Below, piece after piece: positions 38,701 through 50,700 of a stretch of 64,000 nucleotides of DNA. Both the position numbers and the translations under genes were made by a program. The stretch comes from Dreissena polymorpha (Eukaryota > Mollusca > Bivalvia > Myida > Dreissenidae): assembly GCF_020536995.1 (NCBI RefSeq), contig NC_068359.1, positions 106,525,257-106,589,256 of the forward strand, written 5' to 3'. A model generated the notes under the pieces. That model saw nothing but the letters and a program-made list of their open reading frames with translations. It did no database searches and was not told the origin of the DNA. Positions within the stretch are counted from its first letter, which is position 1. Each line of letters opens with the position of its first letter.

Positions 38701-41700
38701 CGCGTAGGCAGATAAGTGCTACCTGGCGCATCTACGTTAAATAAAGCTACAATTGCTAAGAAAGCAGATAAGTGCTACCAGGCGCATGTATATTAAATAA
38801 CGCTACAATTGCTAAGAAAGCAGATAAGTGCTACCAGGCGCATCGACGTAAAATACAGCTACAATTGCTAAGAAAGCAGATAAGTGTTACCAGGCGCATC
38901 TATATTAAATAAAGCTACAATTGCTAAGAAAGCAGATAAGTGCTACCAGGCGCATCTAGGTTAAATAAAGATACAATTGCTAAGAAAGCAGTTAAGTGCT
39001 ACCAGGCGCATGTATATTAAATAACGCTACAATTGCTAAGAAAGCAGATAAGTGCTACCAGGCGCATCGACGTAAAATACAGCTACAATTGCTAAGAAAG
39101 CAGATAAGTGTTACCAGGCGCATCTATATTAAATAAAGATACAATTGCTAAGAAAGCAGATAAGTGCTACCAGGCGCATCTATATTAAATAAAGCTACAA
39201 TTGCTAAGAAAGCAGATAAGTGCTACCAGGCGCATCTAGGTTAAATAAAGATACAATTGCTAAGAAAGCAGTTAAGTGCTACCAGGCGCATCTACGTTAA
39301 ATAAAGATACAATTGCTAAGAAAGCAGATAAGTGCTACCAGGCGCATCTACGTTAAATGAAGCTACAATTGCTAAGAAAGCAGATAAGTGCAACCAGGCG
39401 CATCTATATTAAATAAAGCTACAATTGCTAAGAAAGCAGATAAGTGCTACGAGGTCTATCTATATTAAATAAGCTACAATTGCTAAGAAAGCAGATAAGT
39501 GCTACCAGGCGCATCTATATTAAATAAAGCTACAATTGCTAAGAAAGCAGATAAGTGCTGCCAGGCGTATCTACGTTAAATAAAGCTACAATTGCTAAGA
39601 AAGCAGATAAGTGCTACCAGGCGCATCTATATTAAATAAAGCTACAATTGCTAAGAAAGCAGATAAGTGCTGCCAGGCGCATCGACGTTAAATACAGCTA
39701 CAATTGCTAAGAAAGCAGATAAGTGCTACCAGGCGCATCTATATTAAATAAAGCTACAATTGCTAAGAAAGCAGATAAGTGCTACCAGGCGCATCTATAT
39801 TAAATAAAGATACAATTGCTAAGAAAGCAGATAAGTGCTACCAGGCGCATCTATATTAAATAAAGATACAATTGCTTAGAAAGCAGATAATGCTACCAGG
39901 CGCATCTATATTAAATAAAGCTACAATTGCTAAGAAAGCCGATAAGTGCTACCAGGCGCATCTACGTTAAATAAAGCTACAATTGCTAAGAAAGCAGATA
40001 AGTGCTACCAGGCGCATCTATATTAAATACAGCTACAATTGCTTAGAAAGCAGATAAGTGCTACGAGGCGCATCGACGTTAAATACAGCTACAATTGCTA
40101 AGAAATCAGATAAGTGTTACCAGGCGCATCTATATTAAATAAAGATACAATTGCTAAGAAAGCAGATAAGTGCTACCAGGCGCATCTATATTAAATAAAG
40201 CTACAATTGCCAAGAAAGCAGATAAGTTCTACCAGGCGCATCTACGTTAAATAAAGCTACAATTGCTAAGAAAGCAGATAAGTGCTACCAGGCGCATCTA
40301 TATCAAATAAAGCTACAATTGCTAAGAAAGCAGATAAGTGCTACCAGGCGCATCGACGTTAAATACAGCTACAATTGCTAAGAAAGCAGATATGTGTTAC
40401 CAGGCGCTTCTATATTAAATAAAGATACAATTGCTAAGAAAGCAGATAAGTGCTACCAGGCGCATCGACGTTAAATACAGCTACAATTGCTAAAAAGCAG
40501 TTAAGTGCTACGAGGCGCATCTATATTAAATAAAGCTACAATTGCTAAAAAGCAGATAAGTGCTACCAGGCGCATCTATATTAAATAAAGCTACAATTGC
40601 TAAGAAAGCAGATAAGTGCTACCAGGCGTATCTATATTAAATAAAGCTACAATTGCTAAGAAAGCAGATAAGTGCTACCAGGCGAATCGACGTTAAATAC
40701 AGCTACAATTGCTTAAAAGCAGATAAGTGCTACGAGGTCCATCTATATTAAATACAGCTACAATTGCTAAGAAAGCAGATAAGTGCTACCAGGCGCATCT
40801 ACGTTAAATACAGCTACAATCGCTAAGAAAGCAGATAAGTGCTACGAGGTCCATCTATATTAAATAAAGCTACACTTGCTAAGAAAGCAGATAAGTGTTA
40901 CCAGGCGCATCTATATTAAATAAAGCTACAATTACTAAGAAAGCAGATAAGTGCTACCAGGCGCATCTACGTTAAATAAAGCTACAATTGCTAAGAAAGC
41001 AGATAAGTGCAACCAGGCGCATCTATATTAAATAGAGATACAATTGCTAAGAAAGCAGATAAGTGCTACCAGGCGCATCTATATTAAATAAAGCTACAAT
41101 TGCTAAAAAGCAGATAAGTGCTACCAGGCGCATCTATATTAAATAAAGCTACAATTGCTAAGAAAGCAGATAAGTGCTACCAGGCGTATCTATATTAAAT
41201 AAAGCTACAATTGCTAAGAAAGCAGATAAGTGCTACCAGGCGAATCGACGTTAAATACAGCTACAATTGCTTAAAAGCAGATAAGTGCTACGAGGTCCAT
41301 CTATATGAAATAAAGCTACAATTGCTAAGAAAGCAGATAAGTGCTACCAAGCGCATCTATATTAAATAAAGCTACAATTGCTAAGAAAGCAGATAAGTGC
41401 TACCAGGCGCATCTATATTAAATAAAGATACAATTGCTAAGAAAGCCGATAAGTGCTACCAGGCGCATCTATATTAAATAAAGATACACTTGCTAACAAA
41501 GCAGATAAGCGCTACCAGGCGCATCTACGTTGAATACAGCTACAATTGCTAAGAAAGCAGATAAGTGCTACAAGGCGCATCGACGTTAAATACAGCTACA
41601 ATTGCTAAGAAAGCAGATAAGTGCTACCAGGCGCATCTACGTTAAAAAAAGCTACAATTGCTAAGAAAGCAGATAAGTGCTACGAGGCGCATCTATATTA

Positions 41701-44700
41701 AGTAAAGCTACAATTGCTAAGAAAGCAGATAAGTGCTACGAGGCGCATCTATATTAAATAAAGCTACAATTGCTTAGAAAGAAGATAAATGCTACCAGGC
41801 GCATCTATATTAAATAAAGATACAATTGCTAAGAAAGCAGATAAGGGCTACGAGGCGCATCGACGTTAAATACAGCTTTAATTGCTAAGAAAGCAGATAA
41901 GTGCTACCAGGCGCATCTACGTTAAATACAGCTACAATTGCTTAGAAAGCAGATAAGTGCTACGAGGCGCATCGACGTTAAATACAGCTACAATTGCTAA
42001 GAAAGCAGATAAGTGTTACCAGGCGCATCTATATTAAATAAATCTACAATTGCTACGAAAGCAGATAAGTGCTACGAGGCGCATCTATATTAAATAAAAC
42101 TACACTTGCTAAGAAAGCAGATAAGTGCTACCAGGCGCATCTATATTAAATACAGCTACAATTGCTAAGAAAGCAGATAAGTGCTACGAGGCGCATCTAT
42201 ATTAAATAAAGCTACAATTGCTAAGAAAGCAGATAAGTGCTACCAGGCGCATCTATATTAAATAAAGCTACAATTGCTAAGAAAGCAGATAAGTGCTACC
42301 AGGCGCATCTACGTTAAATACAGCTACAATTGCTAAGAAAGCAGATAAGTGTTCCCAGGCGCATCTATATTAAATAAAGCTACACTTGCTAAGAAAGCAG
42401 ATAAGTGCTACCAGGCGCATCGACGTTAAATACAGCTACAATTGCTAAGAAAGCAGATAAGTGCTACGAGGTCCATCTATATTAAATAAAGTTACACTTG
42501 CTAAGAAAGCAGATAAATGCTACCAGGCGCATCTATATTAAATAAAGCTACAATTGCTAAGAAAGCAGATAAGTGCTACCAGGCGCATCTATATTAAATA
42601 AAACTACACTTGCTAAGAAAGCAGATAAGTGCTAACAGGCGCATCGACGTTAAGTACAGCAACAATTGCTAAGAAAGCAGATAAGTGCTACGAGGCGCAT
42701 CGACGTTAAATACAGCTACAATTGCTAAGAAAGCAGATAACTGCTACCAGGCGCATCTATATTAAATAAAGCTACAATTGCTAAGAAAGCAGATAAGTGC
42801 TACCAGGCGCATCTACGTTAAATAAAGCTACAATTGCTAAGAAAGCAGATAAGTGCAACCAGGCGCATCTATATTAAATACAGCTACAATTGCTAAGAAA
42901 GCAGATAAGTGTTACCAGGCGCATCTATATTAAATACAGCTACAATTTCTAAGAAAGCAGATAAGTGCTACGAGGCGCATCTATATTAAATAAAGCTAAA
43001 ATTGCTAAGAAAGCAGATAAGTGCTACCAGGCGCATCTATATTAAATACAGCTACAATTGCTAAGAAAGCAGATAAGTGTTACCAGGCGCATCTATATTA
43101 AATACAGCTACAATTTCTAAGAAAGCAGATAAGTGCAACCAGGCGCATCTATATTAAATACAGCTACAATTGCTAAGAAAGCAGATAAGTGTTACCAGGC
43201 GCATCTATATTAAATAGAGATACAATTGCTAAGAAAGCAGATAAGTGCTACCAGGCGCATCTATATTAAATACAGCTACAATTGCTAAGAAAGCAGATAA
43301 GTGTTACCAGGCGCATCTATATTAAATAGAGATACAATTGCTAAGAAAGCAGATAAGTGCAACCAGGCGCATCTATATTAAATACAGCTACAATTGCTAA
43401 GAAAGCAGATAAGTGTTACCAGGCGCATCTATATTAAATAGAGATACAATTGCTAAGAAAGCAGATAAGTGCTACCAGGCGCATCTATATTAAATACAGC
43501 TACAATTGCTAAGAAAGCAGATAAGTGTTACCAGGCGCATCTATATTAAATAGAGATACAATTGCTAAGAAAGCAGATAAGTGCTACCAGGCGCATCTAT
43601 ATTAAATAAAGATACAATTGCTAAGAAAGCAGATAAGTGCTACCAGGCGCATCTATATTAAATAGAGATACAATTGCTAAGAAAGCAGATAAGTGCTACC
43701 AGGCGCATCTATATTAAATACAGCTACAATTGCTAAGAAAGCAGATAAGTGCTATCAGGCGCATCTATATTAAATACAGCTACAGTTGCTAAGAAAGCAG
43801 ATAAGTGCTACCAGGCGCATATAGCTAATATACAGCTCGATTGCTAGGAAAGTAGATAAGTGCTACAAGGCGCATAAAACAACAGTTGCTAATGAAGCAT
43901 ATAAGTGCTACCTGGCGCATCTAAATCAAGCTCATATAGCAGATACAGACCAGTGTCTTCCTGTTCGGGAGGGTATTCAGTTGTCTTTTCCTCCACTTCA
44001 TTTTCTACAAACCAGTGTATAAAGATGTGCATTCATCAAGTCAATATAACACACCCGTGTCTGATTATACTAGCGGCAAATGGTCAAATATAACTGAACG
44101 CAAAAACATTGGCGCAAACTGTTGAGTACACAAATAGTAGTAAACAATAGGAACATAGTGCTACTCGTTACAGCAAAATATCATAATAATAAATGTGCAG
44201 AAACTTTCACAACTTCGTGATAGTTAGGTTTTAACAGTAACATAAAACCGTGTTGTTATGATTGAAAAGGGTTCAAAGTTTTACATGTGTGTCTGTCTGT
44301 TAGGCGAGGTGATGAAGGTTAACTTACAACCACTAACAGCAGAAGTGTACGTACCTGAGCCCCGGTAGGATTCCGCCTCCTCTGAAAAGGAACAGAAACA
44401 ATGTGAGCATCGTTTTAAGGAACCCGGGCTTAATAGATGTGCGTAAAGTGTTATCCCAAAGGAGCCTGTGCAATCCACAGAGGCTAATCTGAGACGATGA
44501 TTTCTGCATTTATGAAATTTATGCTTCTAAACGAAATAGCACTTTTGGCGACAAGTATCATCCCTGGTTAGCATGTGCGTTTTTTTTTGTTCCAGAGGGA
44601 GGCTTCGTATGGATTGAAGCATTACAAGAACACTACGCGTGAGCACGGAGCGTATATTGATCTAGAGTCCGTGGCGTGAGTTCAAAATTTACAAGGTTTA

Positions 44701-47700
44701 GCTTGAACTTTAATTTGGCCATCTTCGTTCAATTGCGGAATGATTCAAGTAAAAAGAACCTTGAATGCTAGGCGTCTTCGACGTCCTTTTCTTAATTTTC
44801 CGGTAGTCGATGACGTAATCATACAGCGGCTCATGCACGCCCTCGTCCTGGAGCGAGCCTCTCACTTTCACCCCAAACTGACCCGTGTCCGGCAACCTGG
44901 AACGTGAACGGTTGTATATGGATATGCCTTAATGAATACAACTTACTACATCTACTCGTACATACCCCAAATACATTATGAACATACGGCTGCATTTAAT
45001 TGATACCTGTCCATCGTCCCAACAACTTTCGCATAAAATGGACAAAATGACCACCCGCCGCAAGTGAATTACTTATTGACGTATCTTATGTGAGACATGT
45101 ATACATTTTACTAATAAAAGTACTAATTTTCAAGCAAAAACATTTCTCAAATGCCGGTCTCAAAAGGGAATCAACAAGTTAGTCTCAGATTCACTTGAGT
45201 GGATTAGCTTGTTACCTGACGGTGTATGTGACCCATTTTCCGTTCTCCCTCTGCGACAGGAGGCGCGGCGCGTCGGCGGATTTGACGTTCTCGCCGGAGA
45301 AGTTAACGGACAACTCGATATCCTCGCTGCGTTGGAACCCTATGTTTACGTCCGGCATTTCAGTCCGGATGTACCCACTGGGAATTGTAGGTGACATGCC
45401 GCTCGTCGCGAACGCTTTCTTCGGACCCAGGCGCGCCTGAAATCCTTTAGGGTATTTCCCATTTGAGTCCTTCTGGTGGGAAACTAACAAATAATCACAG
45501 AATTCGTTCACAGTCTCGGAATCCTCGTCTTTCACAAATAATCTCAGCACGTATTCGCCGCTCTGAGGCGTCATAACATTGAATATGACGTCACCATTCT
45601 CGACTCTGTGCACCACAGAATCCATTACCTCCTCCAAGCTCTCGCCTCCCGTGAATACCTTAGCCGTATACGACATCTCGCCGATTTGGCCTTTCTGCGC
45701 AGCACCAAATTTTACTTCCGCCTTCCCGTAGTCGTCCATGAGGACCTCGCCTGTAAAATGACTAAGGGGCACTAGTCCAGTCGCCCTGGTTACTCGCCCT
45801 GGACCCCAGCCTACTGACGGCGTCGGAGGAAACACCGGACATTTGTAGAGTCCTTCACTAGGGAATAGACGATGAACACTCTTTTTATTAAAATTAATCG
45901 CGCGAACACATTAATAGTATTTATAATTCATATTTTATTAAAATGTGCTATGCTTATGATCATAAACGATACAATTTAATGTCTTAAAATAGTGTAGCCA
46001 TATGCCAATTGGTATTATTTGTAATAGAATTTACTGCAACAACTACCCATATAGTTCGAGGCACAACATCAACGTTTAATTTAAAATTCGTATCTAAAAA
46101 TGCACACACCTATCTAAGGCTAAACCGCCATAAGCATAAATGAGTTTATCAAATACCATCCATATTATAGTATACACATACTGAAATATAATTTTATAGA
46201 TGGCTATCCAGTCGTAGTCGTAATTGGGCGTGGTGATGGTGGTATCCTTGCCCACGAGTTCGAGCCTCAGTGTGGCAGAGGAGGGATGCCGCACGCGCAT
46301 CGTCAGGTGCTCGTGGTCAGCCGTCCGGTGTATGAACAAGTAGCGGTCAACTCTGCAACACGCACTCGTACAAACATGGCGCACGTCACGAATATAAATA
46401 TCGACAGTTATAAAGCAGTTGCAAACAATCGCGTTAAAATCGATAGCATTTGATGGATTGTGTGATTTGAACTCATATATGAAGTATCGATCAAATGAGC
46501 ACACATATGGTTTAGTAATATAAATTAAGAAACTGCTTATTTGAGTTATTTCGTTATCGATAGTCGTTTAGGTCTACCTTTCTTAAACCTAATGTCAATC
46601 TACTGAATTCCGAATGAGCCGCCTCTCACCTTGTGTCCACGTCACCTACTGTCTTGAAGAGCAGATACTGGAAGTCGTAGTCGTAGCCTTTATGTTTGGG
46701 AATGAGTAACGTAATCTCCACCTCGCCCGTACTGCTTTCAACGACACATGTATGGTGGCTCAAGGTTTTTAACCTCATGTTAAAGTACCGGTCTTTCACA
46801 AAAGTCATTTTCTCGAATTCTTCCTTGGAAACCGGCCTCTCCTTCAGTTGCCATTTCTGAGACTTCGGTAGGTGAGTAGCCACGACTTGATCAGGGTCCG
46901 TTAAAAAATAGTTCTCGTCACAGCCATAGTACTCGCGATTTGTCTCGTCGTCTGCGAGGCCGTTCGAGTGCCGTATGTTAGAGGTGCTGTCCGCGCACGT
47001 GCCCCAGTAGGCGTTGAGGAAGCGCCACTCGCCGTTCACGAGCACCGCGTTCCACTCGCCGTAATGCTGGTCGTCGTTGATAACGTCACCGACCTCATAT
47101 GTTGAGCCCTTCAGCGTCCCGTGGATGATGACGCAGGGAATCTGGGCGTATCTGAAGCAAAATTAAGCATGATATACATATGTAAACAGGGATACTGTGG
47201 CATTGGTTTGTAAACAAACAAATTAGAGCAGTATATTTCATATATGTATAATATACGTAAACAACATGGTACTGTAAGCGAGCGAAAACGTATTTGAATA
47301 AATTATATAAAATCCAATAGGTAGCTATATAAAACCTCATCCAAACTTAAACTTATATATTTCATAGCTAAATCATCATCACATATGCATGTACATGTTA
47401 AGGTGTCATAAGTAACTCAATAGATGGTATCGTATTCTGGCGTATATGCCAGGCCACAACGGGGTTACCGGAAGCGCTTACCTGCACAGCAGACTGACCA
47501 GCTGCGCGTAGTTGCCTTTCTTGTGTTTGATCCTCCACAGTTGGTAGATAGCCTGCGACTGTGGTGGCTCCTTTGGCATCGGCAGCAGATCCACGGGCTG
47601 GCACGTGATCCATCGGAAGATGACCCGGATGCGCGACAAGTCGTCCTGGTACCCGGCAGTCAGGTGCGCCACGAGCTCCTTCAGCGTTTGCTTCAAGAAA

Positions 47701-50700
47701 TTCGCCGGCGTCTGGGCGACGAAAAAAGTAAATATGCATAGATCAGAGAGGTTCAGATATTGTATAGACATACTGTATAGATGCATTATATATATAAATA
47801 TACATTCAAAAAGTGTTCACAGCTACTCTGTACTTTGGCCTTAAATATTTAAAATTAACGTTAATTGTACGCCTTCTCATTTTGGAATTTTCAGAATGTA
47901 TAAACGTAATATATAAGTACAAATACATTATAATTTAAATGTCAGTACTATTCAAGAAATTCGATCGAATGTACACATATACAATCAAAATGTGATTTTA
48001 ATTTGAATTGAGAATCTGGACAAATAATGTCAAAATGTATGAATATAAATCCGATATAAATTGGATTTTAATAATTTACGAAATTTGAATATAACTCGAC
48101 GTGTATGTTTATTCGAGAACCACTTTTCTAAAATGTCCCAGCAGACGATACTTACTGTTATAGCCCTCTCGTCCACTTCTTCATAATCTCGCTCATCAAA
48201 GATCTCTGACTTGCGGGTGGAGGGCGGGCGTGGCCCGGGAATGTTCGGGTCCAGAAGGTCCAGACTGTCCACATAACAGTCGAGCCTCTCGCAGTATTCG
48301 AACGAGCTAACAAGCGGGTAAGTGGCGAGCAGCCGCCCGGGCGAGGAGGCCATCGTCTGCTGAAACAGGGCAGATGACAGTGTTATAGTTTAGAGCATTT
48401 CACCATACACCACTCACGTTAGTTTTGAACAATAAGACGGCAGACAACACTGAGTAAAGTTTAGAGTAAAACACCTGACAACATTGACGTAATTTCAGAG
48501 CACGGCACAAGAGGATAGTAACGTTAGTAACTTAAGGCAAGACACCATTCGAACATAACTTCATCGCAAGATGTTTGTTGACAATCGCGACGACAGCGAC
48601 TCTAGTTTAGAGCAAGAAACAATACAGCAATGACGTTATTGTCGAGTTAGACACCATACTACACCGACATTGGTTGAGATCTAGACACCAGACGTCACGA
48701 AAGTTAGTCTAGAGCAAGACATCACAAGACACTGACAATAGTTAATAGCAAGGCACCAGAAAACACTGGTATTGATGATAGAAGGACGCAAGACGGCACT
48801 TACCTTATAGTTGAGGAATGCGCCAAACGACAATGCCATCAGATTAGAGCAAGCGTCCAAACGACAATATTGCTAGTTTAGAAAAAGACGCCAAACGACA
48901 ATTACATTAGTTTAGAGTAAGCGTCAAAGCGACAGTGTTGTAAGTTTAGAACAAGACGCCAGACGACGCTGATGTTAGTTAAGACAAACAAGACGATGGT
49001 TAACACTGACTTAAGTTTGGATCACAAGACGACAGATGACCTAAACTCTATTAAGATAACTAAAGAAGAAGAAACATCAGTAAGATAACAATACGTAAAA
49101 CAACAGTGACATTAGTTAGACAACAATATATCAGATGAGATTGACGGTAGACAACATTAAGCTGAACTACAGTGAGATTAGAAAGATGAAGCATGTAAAG
49201 ACTTCCGGCGATAGCTAATTGCAATACGCCAGACGACAGCTATGTTGGACAACGCACTGAGTAAACTACTTCCGTGATTGATGGAAATATTTACATTTAA
49301 CCCATTTATGCCTAGTGAACTCTCCCATCCTTCTAAATTTGATCAATAATTTTTCAAAATTAGGGATGTCTAGTATATTTATTTCTATATTTATAATAAT
49401 TCATACAGAAATTCCTTTAAGCAAACAGCGCAGACCCTGATGAGACGCCGCATCATGCGGCGTCTCATCAGGGTCTACGTTGTTTGCCAAGGCTTTTTTC
49501 TAGACGCTAGGCATAAATGGGTTAAAGTTAAGAACCAATTTATGTTGCTTTTTGCAAAAACAAAGAATACATTTGTTCATTAAAAGATAATATTTCAAAA
49601 GGACATTTTTTGAAGAGGTTTGTATTGGTCTGGGTTATTTATATATGGCGACAACGATTTTAATATGTAACGAAATACGATTGGACCAAAAGAAGGAACT
49701 CGTCTTGAAAATAGTGAGCAAACATACAGCTGATATTGAAGAATAATTTTGACCAAAATTCCCCGTGCATCGTAAATTTTTGTAAGAGCACTCAGAGAAA
49801 CAATAAACATAAGAAAACCCCCTGAACAATAAACATAAGAAAACCCCCTGAACAGTATCGGAAATAAAAGAAGACTTAATTCTCGTCAATTTATACTAAT
49901 TATAACAGACCACTAATAAAGTCGAGATAATTTTCAAATGTGTATCTTAATAAGTCCAAGCTAAACTGTCGCCGCTTTCGATACGATATTACAAAACTGA
50001 TTGTGGTCTCGAAAATCGCAATGCGTATGTATCAACAGTGTCTGATTGTGTCGTCCTGCGTTCACATACGGTTTAATAATTAGCAAGAGTGAGACACGCT
50101 GACACTATAACAACGAGGATACCATTCGTTTTAAAGGAATCGTGACGACACAACGATCTGCCATGACTGCTTTCTACATGTTTTAAACTACCGTAGCGCT
50201 TTTAAATCAAAAAGGATTCACAAAGATACGTCAAAAATCACACAGCGGCCAGTACGTTTGTGGACATGCTTTACTTTGTTTAACAAAGATTTATTTTAAA
50301 GCTATTTATTAAAGCTTATTTCGTAAGTGTGTGTATCGAACGCGAAGAACCGTAAAGAAACCACGATTTAATCGTGTCGAAGTTGTGGTCAAACATGAAT
50401 GATCGATGTCTCTGAAGATGCATCATGATTTGAAGTAGAACTTCGAGCAAGCATAGCAATCCGTACCGTGGACAGCATTGTAACAGACGACATCTCAAAA
50501 CATCTGACAGGATTTATCACAAACAAAAAGGGACACCCCTATGTGGCTATAAGAATAAGCCAGATTTAGAAACTATCATACACCATATACTAATGGATGC
50601 CCAACGTTTTAAGAAATCGAAGACGCTACGGTGTGTCCTGAATTTTTTCTACATGTTCTTAACTACCGTAGCGCTGTGCAGTCAATAAAGATTCACAAAG

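Noticed and set aside
38590-43925. CRISPR-like regular array
   Set aside because: Units are contiguous tandem copies without unique spacers, in a eukaryotic intron.
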